From Pseudomonadales bacterium (lineage in GTDB: Bacteria > Pseudomonadota > Gammaproteobacteria > Pseudomonadales > Azotimanducaceae): 44,178 nt of DNA. A program made the position numbers and the translations under genes. The notes beneath the pieces are model-generated. The model searched no databases, had not been told where the DNA came from, and saw only the letters and a program-made list of their open reading frames with translations. Below, one piece after another: positions 8,207 to 16,395 of this stretch (position 1 is its first letter; every line of letters starts with the position of its first letter). The stretch is from contig JAJEIQ010000024.1 in assembly GCA_022827905.1 (NCBI GenBank), positions 1 to 44,178 of the forward strand. The letters are read 5' to 3'.

Positions 8207-10462
8207 TCACTCCGTCAGATTGAGGGTGCGCAGGTTGGGGTCGGCCTCGATTTCGGCGTCCGTGAAAGGCAGGCGGATCCAGCCGCCTTGGGCGTGGATT
8301 TCCGTTAGGTCGCTGTAGTGGGGCGATTCCGGCTCCGGTGACTGGGAATAGGTCAGCATGGCCCGTGGATCGAGGTTGCCTTCCTTATCCCAACTGATGA
8401 CCTGGATGTAGCTGTTGCCGTGGACGATGGGCGTGTAGCCCTTCTCCGGATCCAGGCTGGTGATGATCATGCTGAACATCCCGGCGGTGCCGATGCCGCC
8501 GGGGATCGGGATGTTGCGGCCGTTGCGCGGGGCGTACTGGATGTCGCCGAGGCGGGCGTTCAGCGGGATGTTGGCCTCGCTTAGCGTGGTGGTGGCGGTG
8601 CGCAGGGCATCTGCCACCGCTTGGCGCACTGCGGGGTTCTCTAGGTTGACTCCCCGCGGGGTGTTGATTGGGTCGTCCACATCGAAAGGCACCGCCAAGA
8701 GGTCGTCGATGTCGTGCGCTTCGTTCCAGAACTCCCGCCACACGTGGCCGCCCCGGGCATCCACCGTCATGGTTCGGTCCCAAGCCGCGAGTGCCTCGCA
8801 GGCGGGGGCTAGGTCGGCGTGGTCGGCGCACACTACAAGCACGTCGTCGAGCAGCAGTTCGGCGCCGTAGTGGCGATTGTTGTAGAGCATGTTCTGGATG
8901 TCATCGGGGGTGATGCCGCCGCCCCGTTCGATCAATTCGGTGACCATGCTCAGTCCCGCCCGAGTGCGCAGGGAGCGGGTGGTTCGCTCCGGGCCGATGA
9001 TGGGCGAATAGCCTTCCAAGGGCGCGTCTGGGTTGCTCAGCCAATAGCTGTCGTTGGAGTTGGTGACGTAGTCGGCTCGGGTCAGGCGCGGCATGGCGTC
9101 GGGTGGCAGGTTGCCGGGAACGCGGCTGCGCTCGTCTTCGCGCCATTCGCAATCGGCGCGGCTGCCGTCCAGGATGACCAGCTGCTCCGGCGCGCCCTCC
9201 ACGGACAGGCTGCAAGCGTCCAGCAAGTCTGCGTCCACGTTGGGTGCGCCGCTGATGTCGGCGTAGAAGGCGTTGCCGTGCCGGTCGGCGGCGATGGTGT
9301 TCACCCAAAAAACGCCTTGCCGGCTGATGGCCGCCTCCAAGTCAGCCGTCGAGGCTGCCCTGCTCATGGCGTCGTAGGTGTCCGCAGTGACGTAATTGCC
9401 GATCACCGCGTCGCGCAGCGCGTAGGCGTGGCTGGCGGACCAAGGCAGCAGGTCGTTCTCCAGGATGGGGCCGTAGTGGGTGAGGTAGATGGTCTGCTGA
9501 CGCGCTTCCGTGCCGTCTTCCGTCGTCACTTCAACCGTCACGACCCGGGGCTCAATGTCGCGGTAGGCTCCGTCGTATCGGTACTGCAGCGGGTTGTCTG
9601 GATTGAGCTGCAGTTGGTAGAGGGTGAAGCGCAGCGCCGTCGAGACCGTATGCGTCCAAGCCACGTCCTTGTTGAAACCGATGGCCACTCGGCTGGTGTT
9701 GAGCAGGCTGGCGCCCATGACATCGACTTCGCCGGGCAGGGTGGCGTGGATGAGGTGAAATCGCGAGGAGCCGTGCCACGGATAGTGGGGATTGCCGAGC
9801 AGGATGCCGCGCCCCGAGGCGCTCAACGCCGAGCCAATGGCCACCCCGTTGCTGCCGATGCCGTCCGGCAGGCGCCACGAGGTGGGTTGGCTGGCGACTT
9901 GATCCGATCCAGATGCTTCAAACGGGGCCGCTTGGCTGATTTCCGTGCGGAAACGACCCAAACCGTAGCGAATGCCCACCCCAAGGGTCAGGCGGGTGAG
10001 GTCGTCGGCGTCGATCTCGGCAACCCAGGGCGCACCCGCGCAACTTTCGGGCAGTGACTCGGCGTGGTCGCGCACATAGCGGTTGTAGCCGGCCACGTAG
10101 CCGTCGGCGAAGGCTAGGTCGCGGTCGTTTTGCGCTTGGTTGAACGCCGCCACCTTGTCCTCGTTGAGGATGCCCTTGTGGAAGACGTCGCTATCGAAGC
10201 GTCCCTCGTCCGGCCCATGGTGCTTGGAGAGCTCGCCATTGACCAAGAGCACGTCGCGGGCAATCACGCAGATGGCGTCGGTGGCGGTCGCGTAGGCAAA
10301 GCCGTAGCCCAGTGAACCCCAGTCGGTGGCCTTGACGTGGGGGATGCCGTAGCTGGTCCACCGAATCTCCACATCGTACGTGGATGGCGCGGGTTGTGGC
10401 GCTTCCTGATTGGGTTGGCAGGCGGCAAGCAGCAGTGCGGCAGCGATGGTGATTCGGCGCAT
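8207..10462 (-). CDS. Penicillin acylase family N-terminal nucleophile hydrolase, lipoprotein
   Basis: A 751-residue Ntn hydrolase precursor of the penicillin/acyl-homoserine-lactone/aculeacin acylase family. These are exported, cut into alpha and beta chains, and hydrolyse amide bonds. The N-terminus is a lipoprotein signal (MRRITIAAALLLAAC, lipobox LAAC with Cys15). The probable autocatalytic beta-chain Ser is Ser204 in GIGSNGVAIG, followed by GNPHYPW and the NKDVAWTHT segment typical of these enzymes. The start is set at 10462 because GGAGG lies just upstream; the longer frame starting at 10474 would put this ribosome-binding site inside the gene. It follows the DUF3604 gene by 48 nt. The substrate is unknown; AHL or other N-acyl amides are possible. 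Confidence 0.87.
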   Translation of the reverse strand: MRRITIAAALLLAACQPNQEAPQPAPSTYDVEIRWTSYGIPHVKATDWGSLGYGFAYATATDAICVIARDVLLVNGELSKHHGPDEGRFDSDVFHKGILNEDKVAAFNQAQNDRDLAFADGYVAGYNRYVRDHAESLPESCAGAPWVAEIDADDLTRLTLGVGIRYGLGRFRTEISQAAPFEASGSDQVASQPTSWRLPDGIGSNGVAIGSALSASGRGILLGNPHYPWHGSSRFHLIHATLPGEVDVMGASLLNTSRVAIGFNKDVAWTHTVSTALRFTLYQLQLNPDNPLQYRYDGAYRDIEPRVVTVEVTTEDGTEARQQTIYLTHYGPILENDLLPWSASHAYALRDAVIGNYVTADTYDAMSRAASTADLEAAISRQGVFWVNTIAADRHGNAFYADISGAPNVDADLLDACSLSVEGAPEQLVILDGSRADCEWREDERSRVPGNLPPDAMPRLTRADYVTNSNDSYWLSNPDAPLEGYSPIIGPERTTRSLRTRAGLSMVTELIERGGGITPDDIQNMLYNNRHYGAELLLDDVLVVCADHADLAPACEALAAWDRTMTVDARGGHVWREFWNEAHDIDDLLAVPFDVDDPINTPRGVNLENPAVRQAVADALRTATTTLSEANIPLNARLGDIQYAPRNGRNIPIPGGIGTAGMFSMIITSLDPEKGYTPIVHGNSYIQVISWDKEGNLDPRAMLTYSQSPEPESPHYSDLTEIHAQGGWIRLPFTDAEIEADPNLRTLNLTE

Positions 10463-10510
10463 GAGTTCCTCCACTATGTTATCGAAGGCAGGCTCACTCG
10501 CTCACTTTAG

Positions 10511-12475
10511 CTATGGCACGTACCAGATCGGTGACGACCAAGCCCGGTCCTGGATGGTGGCGTGCATGTCCTCGCGCGGTGCCACGCCCTCACGGATGGC
10601 GTCCCAAGTGGACCATCGGCACTTCGGGTTTTCCAGAACGCGGACGTAGTAGAAGGCCCGCTCGCCGGGGGTGAAGGTGGGGTCGCGCCAGACCGCCGAC
10701 AGTTCCGCTGCGCCCTTGTCGTCGCTGATGGCGCAGGTGGCCAAGTCCACCGCCGCGCCGTTGTCGGGGCATCGGTGGGTTTCGGGATCAACCGTGCCAC
10801 CATCGGAGCAGGCCACGTCGAAGACCTGCTCGTTGTTTTGGCCTTCCTCCACCCAGCCCTTGACCACTTGCAGGCGTTGCAGGGGGGCGGCGTCGCTGTC
10901 GCGCAGGGCCCAGACGAAGAAGCCGGGGGCGGCTTCGCCATTGGCGAGCAAGTCGCCGCCCATGGGCACGCCGGCGGCGTAGGCGGCGGCAATGACGTCC
11001 TCCGCTTCGAGCAGCGCCTCGTCGATGCCGTAGCCGGCGAAGAAGCGCACGGGGATGTGCGGGCCGCTGGTGGCGAAGGTCTCCTTGCGCCGGAAGGCGT
11101 CGTAGATGGCTGCGCGCGTGTTGCTCTCCGCCCAGACCCCGGCCAAGCCGGAAGCCCCCCAGTATTGGGCGGGCGTGTCTGAGTAGGCGGACTCGTCTGC
11201 CGCGGGCTCCTCGTCGGAGGCCTCCTCACCGGAGGACTCACTGTCCAAGTCGCTTATGTTGAAGACGTTGGCGTCCATTCCCTCGTCGAGGGGCACCGAG
11301 CCGCGCAACTGGGGCGTGGCGTCGAGCCGCGCGGTTTTGCTCCAATAGTTGTCCTCCTCGAAGGATCCGGCGGCGTTGTGGGTGTCCGAGGAGCCGATGA
11401 CGCCAAAGCGGTACGGGTTCATGCCCCCTGCGTCCTGCATGGCCAGGCCGTTCAGCCAAGCCTCGCGAACATAGCTGCCCTGGGGCTGGCTCTCCAAGGG
11501 GCTCGCCACCCGCACCGGCATGATCTCGAAGTCGGCCCATTCGTCGTTGGGCGACAGCATGGGGTGCGTATCCGAGGTGCCCTTCACTTGGGTGATCTCC
11601 ACCAGCGGCTCGTTGCGCATGCGCTGCTCGGCGTAGGCGGCGTCGATCGGCTCGCCCGCTTGGTTGGTCTTCTCGAACATCCAGCCGTTGGAACCGTTGG
11701 AATTGTGCGGAATGGCCAACGCGTCCATGCCTTGGCTGCGCAGGTCGTCAAGCCAGTCCCAGAGGTCTTCCGGGTTCGTGGAGTCCAGGCGGCTGAACGG
11801 GATTTCCGGAGCGTCGGAGCCGGGGAAGATGACGTTGCGGTGCAGGTTCTCGAATTCGGGGCCGGACGTGGTGTACTCGTAGCCGATGAACGCGGTGAAC
11901 TCGCCGGGCTCGTTGTTGCGCTCGGCGGACTCGATGATCTTGCTCCAGGCGCCCCTCACCACGTTCAGGTCGAGCAGATCGTCGGCCTGCTCCTCCTCGG
12001 TGCCGCCGATGAGCGGCAGAACGGCCTGAAAGGCCTCGCCGATCTCCTCCGGCGTCTCGGCGTTGCGCAGATCGGCGGCAATCTCGTGCTGGCCTGCCTT
12101 GGTGGTCTCGTCAAACATCTCCGGCAGCATGCCCAGGTAGGTGGCGTGGTCGGTCACCGCCTGGAAGTCCAGGGGTTTGTTCATCTTCATTTCGAAACCT
12201 TCCGCGTGGGCCAACGCACCGCCCTTGGCGAAGGCGTAGGCGTCATCGGGGGTGGCCCGGGTGCCGAACAGGAACGCATCGAACGAGTAGGTGGTATGCA
12301 CGTGCAGATCCCCGAAATAGGGGTTGCGGTTGGGGTTGGATTCGATCACCGCAGGCGCCGCCGCCGGCATGGCGGCTTCCTCCGGCGCCGGTGCTTCCGG
12401 CTGCTCCGCCGGTGGGCTGCAGGCCGCCAAAGCGGAGGCGATGCCGAGGATGAGGGCGGTTTTCAGTGTGTTCAT
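10511..12475 (-). CDS. DUF3604 lipoprotein
   Basis: A 654-residue protein matching the DUF3604 family, whose members have a metal-dependent PHP-like phosphoesterase/hydrolase appearance but no settled function. The signal peptide ends in a lipobox (ALAAC, Cys19) followed by a Pro/Ala/Glu-rich linker. FGDLHVHTTYSFDA (about 54-67) carries the HxH metal-type motif, and VTDHATYLGM and IGSSDTHNA are further His/Asp clusters. An acidic insert (SESSGEEASDEEPAADES) lies near residue 415. The start codon overlaps the stop of the Rieske gene by 4 nt (ATGA), so the two are translationally coupled. It is probably attached to a membrane facing the periplasm. Confidence 0.88.
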   Translation of the reverse strand: MNTLKTALILGIASALAACSPPAEQPEAPAPEEAAMPAAAPAVIESNPNRNPYFGDLHVHTTYSFDAFLFGTRATPDDAYAFAKGGALAHAEGFEMKMNKPLDFQAVTDHATYLGMLPEMFDETTKAGQHEIAADLRNAETPEEIGEAFQAVLPLIGGTEEEQADDLLDLNVVRGAWSKIIESAERNNEPGEFTAFIGYEYTTSGPEFENLHRNVIFPGSDAPEIPFSRLDSTNPEDLWDWLDDLRSQGMDALAIPHNSNGSNGWMFEKTNQAGEPIDAAYAEQRMRNEPLVEITQVKGTSDTHPMLSPNDEWADFEIMPVRVASPLESQPQGSYVREAWLNGLAMQDAGGMNPYRFGVIGSSDTHNAAGSFEEDNYWSKTARLDATPQLRGSVPLDEGMDANVFNISDLDSESSGEEASDEEPAADESAYSDTPAQYWGASGLAGVWAESNTRAAIYDAFRRKETFATSGPHIPVRFFAGYGIDEALLEAEDVIAAAYAAGVPMGGDLLANGEAAPGFFVWALRDSDAAPLQRLQVVKGWVEEGQNNEQVFDVACSDGGTVDPETHRCPDNGAAVDLATCAISDDKGAAELSAVWRDPTFTPGERAFYYVRVLENPKCRWSTWDAIREGVAPREDMHATIQDRAWSSPIWYVP

Positions 12476-13671
12476 TGGCGGGCTCCGTTGATTGCGTGGC
12501 CGTTCTGAAACAGGGCGGGCAGGGCTTGGTCGTCGGTTTCGAGCAGCCGATCGACCCAGGCGTGGAAACGCTGCCCGCCGCCCTCGTTGCGGCCGAATTG
12601 GACGTAGGGCATGGCACCGGTCAGCAGAGCCTTCTGTTGGCGCAGGCCGGTGGCGTAATCCTCCTCCTGCACCACGTATTCGAGGAACTTGAACTGCTCA
12701 TGGGCGGCTTGGGCCGTCTCCTCGTCTGTCGGCGCCTTCTCCATCAGGTAGTTCTGCACGGTGTAGGAGGTCAGCGGAGTGTCGCCGGGGAAGAGCTGGG
12801 AGATCATCACGCCCCGGCCGCCGCCGTCGAAGCCGGCGATGGAGACGTGCGGGAAGATGGTCCAAACCCCGGCCATCAGGTGGGCGTCGCTGGCGTCGGA
12901 GAGGTTCTCGTACTCACCCAGAGATGGGTCCGGCGAACTGACCCGCTGGTGCGGCCCCCAAGCGTAGTAGAGCGCTTGGTTGGGGAACTGGCTGCCGAAG
13001 GTATCCTTGTGCAGGATGGGCAGGTGGTAGAGGTCTAGGTAGCCGTCGTAGGCGACCTTCCAATTGGGGCCCTCGAGGGTGCGGGCCTCAAAGAAGTGCC
13101 AGTTGGCGAAATCGAAGTGGTTGAGGACTTCGTCGTAGCCGGACAGGAAGGTGTCGATGTCGAGGCTTGCGTTGGGATTGATCATCACCCAGATCAGGCC
13201 CGCCCGCTCCGCCGCCGGCAGTTCCACCAGGCTGTGGCAGGAACGGTCCACCTCGCCGAAGTCCTGTTCCGAGTACACCCCGATAAGGGCGCCGCTCTGA
13301 TCGTAGGACCAAGCGTGGTAGGGGCAGGTGAAGCGCTTGGCGTTGCCGGTGCCGGCCTTCATGATCTGCGATCCCCGGTGGCGGCACATGTTGATGAAGG
13401 CGCGCACTTGGCCGTCGCTGTCCCGGCTGATGAGCACCGGGGTGTCCACCGCGTCCATGGCCTTGTAGTCGCCGGGGTTGGGGACTTCGGCGCTGGCTGC
13501 CAGCATCAGCGGCATCCGCTTGAACACCCGTTCCATTTCCAGCCGCCAACGGCCCTCGTCGTAGTAGTGGTCGGCGGGCACCTTGCAGATGGCCTCAGCT
13601 TGCTCAATGGTTCCCGTTTGAGCGTACTTGAGGTTGTGCTCGGCCATTTCGATCAGTTGGGCGCGGCTCAC
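12472..13671 (-). CDS. Rieske-type aromatic ring-hydroxylating oxygenase, alpha subunit
   Basis: The 399-residue catalytic subunit of a Rieske non-heme iron oxygenase. The [2Fe-2S] ligands are Cys96 and His98 (MCRHRG) and Cys116 and His119 (CPYHAW). The mononuclear iron site is D213-x2-H216-x4-H221 in LDLYHLPILH. The GTG start at 13671 is preceded by AGGAGG. The domain order is normal. No ferredoxin, reductase or beta subunit is adjacent, so electrons must come from elsewhere. It heads a minus-strand set with DUF3604 and the acylase. The substrate cannot be named; the family hydroxylates, dealkylates or demethylates ring and amine compounds. Confidence 0.9.
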   Translation of the reverse strand: MSRAQLIEMAEHNLKYAQTGTIEQAEAICKVPADHYYDEGRWRLEMERVFKRMPLMLAASAEVPNPGDYKAMDAVDTPVLISRDSDGQVRAFINMCRHRGSQIMKAGTGNAKRFTCPYHAWSYDQSGALIGVYSEQDFGEVDRSCHSLVELPAAERAGLIWVMINPNASLDIDTFLSGYDEVLNHFDFANWHFFEARTLEGPNWKVAYDGYLDLYHLPILHKDTFGSQFPNQALYYAWGPHQRVSSPDPSLGEYENLSDASDAHLMAGVWTIFPHVSIAGFDGGGRGVMISQLFPGDTPLTSYTVQNYLMEKAPTDEETAQAAHEQFKFLEYVVQEEDYATGLRQQKALLTGAMPYVQFGRNEGGGQRFHAWVDRLLETDDQALPALFQNGHAINGARQ

Positions 13672-13787
13672 GGTAGCCTCCTCTCCTCAGACATAGGCAA
13701 TGCGAACGGGAGATTATTGCAGATTGCGTTGTTCAACAGAAAGCCCCCGCTGCAAGAACCTCATCTTCCCCGAGAGGAGCGCTGCAC

Positions 13788-13830
13788 GGAGTTTCGCGTA
13801 GCGAAACTCCAAACGCGACCGTCAGGTCGC
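13788..13830. repeat. Two adjacent perfect hairpins in a divergent intergenic region
   Basis: GGAGTTTCGC and GCGAAACTCC (13788-13810) form a 10-bp stem with a GTA loop. Four bases later GCGACC and GGTCGC (13815-13830) form a 6-bp stem with a GTCA loop. They lie between the divergent Rieske gene and the cyclophilin gene, 81 bp before the latter. They are unrelated in sequence to the CGAGGGC repeat family. They may be a second repeat type or an mRNA structure; no T-run follows, so a simple terminator is unlikely. Confidence 0.6.
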
Positions 13831-13910
13831 GCGCACTCGCATTTCCTTCGGCAAAAAGGCAGGATGGGCGCTTTCCCCACCCACAACCCGTTCCGCGGGG
13901 AGGATCGCCT

Positions 13911-14414
13911 ATGTCCATTCAAGCCACCATCGCCACCAGCAAGGGGGCCATCCGGCTGCAGTTGTTTCCCGAACAGGCGCCGGTGACGGTCGCCAACTTC
14001 GTCAACCTCAGCCGCCGGGGGTTTTACGACGGGCTTAAGTTCCATCGCGTGATCGACCAGTTCATGATCCAGGGCGGCTGCCCCCAGGGTTCGGGCCGGG
14101 GCGGGCCGGGCTACCAGTTTGAGGACGAATTCAGCGACGAGTTGCGCCACGACCGCCCGGGCCGGCTGTCGATGGCCAACGCCGGTCCGGGCACCAACGG
14201 CTCGCAGTTCTTCATCACCCACGTGCCCACCGCGTGGCTGGACGACGCCCACACCATCTTTGGCGAGGTGCTTGACGGCGACGACCAAGCGGTCGTGGAC
14301 GGCATCAGGCAGGGCGATTCGATTGAAGGCATCGAGATTGTCGGCGAGGTCGATGCCCTGCTCGACGCCTTCGAGGATCGCGTTTCCGCTTGGAACGCCG
14401 CGCTGGGCCGCTAA
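13911..14414 (+). CDS. ppiB: Cyclophilin-type peptidyl-prolyl cis-trans isomerase
   Basis: A 167-residue single-domain cyclophilin that speeds proline isomerisation during protein folding. Signature segments are [13 protein letters not shown] (catalytic Arg; about residues 44-56), [16 protein letters not shown] (about 88-103) and HTIFGEV. There is no signal peptide, so it is cytoplasmic. GGGAGG lies upstream of the ATG at 13911. The C-terminus is about ten residues longer than in the shortest PpiB proteins. The following thioesterase frame overlaps its 3' end. Confidence 0.94.
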   Translation: MSIQATIATSKGAIRLQLFPEQAPVTVANFVNLSRRGFYDGLKFHRVIDQFMIQGGCPQGSGRGGPGYQFEDEFSDELRHDRPGRLSMANAGPGTNGSQFFITHVPTAWLDDAHTIFGEVLDGDDQAVVDGIRQGDSIEGIEIVGEVDALLDAFEDRVSAWNAALGR

Positions 14415-14812
14415 CCTTGGCCTTCGACTACGCGCAGGCCGTCGCCAACGACGGCTTCGCCTCCCTGCTGGGCGTGGAGTTGACGCACAGCGCCCCGGAT
14501 CAGGCCACCATTCGTCTTCCCTACCGAGAAGCGCTGGGCACGGTCCGCATACATGGCGGGGCCATCAGCGCCTTGATCGACATCGCCGCGACGGCGGCCT
14601 TCTGGTCCCATCCCGCCCTCACAGAAGGCGCTTGGGGCGCCACGGTGGATTTCACCGTCCACTTCCTCAAGCTGGCCGTGGATACGGATTTGATTGCCGA
14701 AGCCAAGGTGCGCCGCCGGGGCGGGTCCGTCTGCGTCGGCGACGTCTCCGTGCGCAACGCGGACGGCGAGGAAGTGGCCGCGGCGCGGGTGACCTACCGG
14801 TTGAGCCCCTAA
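14390..14812 (+). CDS. PaaI-like hotdog-fold thioesterase
   Basis: A protein of about 140 residues with a hotdog fold; members hydrolyse acyl- or aryl-CoA thioesters. [15 protein letters not shown] (about residues 53-67) is the family segment that places the HGG turn and the acidic residue in the active site. VDFTVHFLK and the C-terminal AAARVTYRL strand also fit. The start is uncertain: TTG at 14390 overlaps ppiB by 25 nt, and TTG at 14417, just after the ppiB stop, is equally possible and gives a more normal N-terminus. It ends 5 nt from the convergent GST gene. Confidence 0.83.
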   Translation: MERRAGPLTLAFDYAQAVANDGFASLLGVELTHSAPDQATIRLPYREALGTVRIHGGAISALIDIAATAAFWSHPALTEGAWGATVDFTVHFLKLAVDTDLIAEAKVRRRGGSVCVGDVSVRNADGEEVAAARVTYRLSP

Positions 14813-14817
14813 CCCAG

Positions 14818-15426
14818 CTACGAACTCATCGCCTTCTGGAAGGCGGGCCGGGCCTCCACGCGCTCGACGTAGGCGTGCAGGTGGGTCATCTCATCGGTGA
14901 CGCAGCCCAAGCGCCGGCTCATGAAGCAGGCGTGGCCGAGCATGATGTCGGCGGCGGAGAAGTCGCCGATCAGGTAGTCCTTGCCCTCAAGTTGCTCATC
15001 GACCGGCGCCAGCGCCTTGGTCAGCAAGCGCTGGGCCTGCCCCAAGGCCTCCTTGTTCTGACGCTCCGGGGGCAGCAGGATGGTCTGCACCACGATGGTG
15101 TTCACCGGCGGCATCACCATGCCCTCGCAGTAGTGGAACCACTGCAGGTAGGCGGGAAACAGGGGCGAATCGACGGCCGGCCTCAAGGCGCCGTCCGTGT
15201 GCCGGGCGACGATGTACTCAACGATGGCGCCCGATTCGTAGATGCGCACATCGCCGTCATCGAGCACCGGCACGCGGCCCAAGGGATGCCGGGCGCGGTG
15301 CTCGTTGGACTTCAAGTCCTTGGGATGAAAGTCCATGCGGTTGAGCTCGTAGTCCAGGCCCAGCTCCTCAAGCAGCCAAACGATGCGGCCGGCGCGTGAG
15401 TTGGGGGCGAAGTGCAGGGTCAGCAT
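14818..15426 (-). CDS. Glutathione S-transferase family protein
   Basis: A 202-residue GST. The N-terminal thioredoxin-like domain includes HFAPNSRAGRIVWLLEELG, the cis-Pro segment GRVPVLDD and YESGAIVEYI (Glu-Ser glutathione-binding motif, about residues 64-65). The C-terminal all-helical domain has the conserved FSAADIMLG (N-capping box region). AGGAG lies just before the ATG at 15426. It probably conjugates glutathione to electrophiles or takes part in degradation of aromatic compounds. It does not form an operon with its neighbours. Confidence 0.9.
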   Translation of the reverse strand: MLTLHFAPNSRAGRIVWLLEELGLDYELNRMDFHPKDLKSNEHRARHPLGRVPVLDDGDVRIYESGAIVEYIVARHTDGALRPAVDSPLFPAYLQWFHYCEGMVMPPVNTIVVQTILLPPERQNKEALGQAQRLLTKALAPVDEQLEGKDYLIGDFSAADIMLGHACFMSRRLGCVTDEMTHLHAYVERVEARPAFQKAMSS

Positions 15427-15516
15427 GAGTGTGCTCCTTTAGGTTCGAGTGATTCTGCCCCCATGTTAACGGATAGGCTGGGGCTTTCCCGCTGCGCTCC
15501 ATGGGCCTGTCTTCGA

Positions 15517-15522
15517 TATAAT
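15517..15522 (+). promoter_or_regulatory. Consensus -10 box for the small-protein/nucleotidyltransferase pair
   Basis: A perfect TATAAT stands 38 bp before the chosen start at 15560. No clear -35 box is seen at normal spacing, so activity may be weak or depend on an activator. Confidence 0.4.
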
Positions 15523-15559
15523 CGCCCCGTTGCAAATGGATGAGGAAGGTGCTGAACGC

Positions 15560-15799
15560 ATGCAGCCCTTCGACCCCGACAAGGCGATGTCCCGCCCGGC
15601 ACCCGACTTCTGGCGCACCGCAACGCCAGCCGAGCACCTTCGGGGCATCCAGGCCGCTTGTCGAAGCGGCTTCAAGTTCCTGCGCCTTCGCCCGGATTGG
15701 CGCGAGGTGCTGCGTCAAGAGGATGAACCTGACCCTGCCAATCTGGAGTGCATTCGGCGGCTGTCGTTCTACCGGGACGGCCGGCCTGAAGGCGAATGA
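15560..15799 (+). CDS. Small protein preceding a nucleotidyltransferase
   Basis: A 79-residue protein that I do not recognise. It is rich in Arg, Asp and Glu, has no membrane segment, and begins MQPFDPDKAMSRPAPDFW. The ATG at 15560 is chosen because GAGGAAGG lies 10 nt upstream (15542-15549); an upstream ATG (15536) has no ribosome-binding site. Its stop overlaps the start of the nucleotidyltransferase gene by 4 nt (ATGA), so the two are translated together. The layout resembles toxin-antitoxin modules in which a small first gene partners a nucleotidyltransferase. That is inference from arrangement only. Confidence 0.7.
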   Translation: MQPFDPDKAMSRPAPDFWRTATPAEHLRGIQAACRSGFKFLRLRPDWREVLRQEDEPDPANLECIRRLSFYRDGRPEGE

Positions 15800-16395
15800 G
15801 CGCGGAGGCGCCTGATCCTTACGACACGCTAGCCCGATTGGCTGGCATCTTCAGGCGGGCTGGCATTCCATATGCGGTGGGCGGCTCGATTGCCCTTGGG
15901 TTTTATGCGGAGCCGCGCGCCACCATTGATGTCGATGTCAATGTGTTCCTCGGCAAGGAGGCCGAGATCGCTGGCTTAGTGAATCTTTTGGAAAAGGCAG
16001 GCTACCAGCCGGATGAGCCTCGTGAGCGCCTGATGAAACGTGCGTTGGAGGACAGCCAGTTTCGTGTCCACTTTCAGAACGTTAGGGTCGATATCTTCCC
16101 AGCCACCAATAGCTACTACGCCGAGTTTCCATCTCGAATAGAGCACTTTGATGACGGGGTGGCGGGTCAGTATCCCGTTTTGGGAGCAGAGGATCTCGCT
16201 GTGCTTAAGTGCGTGTTCAACCGCTCCAAGGATGACGCCGACCTAGCCAACCTTTGCGCCGCCTATCCCGATTTGGATGTGGACTTCGTGAAGCGCAAGT
16301 TGGTCGAACTGCTCGGCGCCGACGACTTCCGAATCGCCAACTTCGAACGCATCGTGTCGAGGGAACGCCCCGCTGGTCCTGTCAGCCGAGGTTGA
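15796..16395 (+). CDS. Nucleotidyltransferase-fold protein (DUF6036/AbiEii-like)
   Basis: A 199-residue protein with a minimal nucleotidyltransferase fold. GGS (29-31), DVD (45-47) and a third Asp (Asp99 in VRVDIFPA) form the complete active-site pattern. The family includes AbiEii-type toxins and MNT-type enzymes that transfer nucleotides to tRNA or protein, as well as uncharacterised members. It is translationally coupled to the small gene before it. The gene ends 14 nt inside the stop region of the convergent amidohydrolase. A role in defence or a toxin-antitoxin pair is possible but not shown. Confidence 0.8.
   Translation: MSAEAPDPYDTLARLAGIFRRAGIPYAVGGSIALGFYAEPRATIDVDVNVFLGKEAEIAGLVNLLEKAGYQPDEPRERLMKRALEDSQFRVHFQNVRVDIFPATNSYYAEFPSRIEHFDDGVAGQYPVLGAEDLAVLKCVFNRSKDDADLANLCAAYPDLDVDFVKRKLVELLGADDFRIANFERIVSRERPAGPVSRG

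Noticed and set aside
8819-10057. Long plus-strand open frame (412 codons)
   Set aside because: It is antisense to the penicillin acylase gene, which has clear motifs and a signal peptide; the frame is a by-product of high GC.
11378-12508. 376-codon plus-strand open frame
   Set aside because: Antisense of the DUF3604 gene; the composition is typical of a shadow of a GC-rich gene.
14119-15399. 426-codon plus-strand open frame
   Set aside because: It crosses ppiB, the thioesterase and the antisense of the GST gene; no family segment is found in it.
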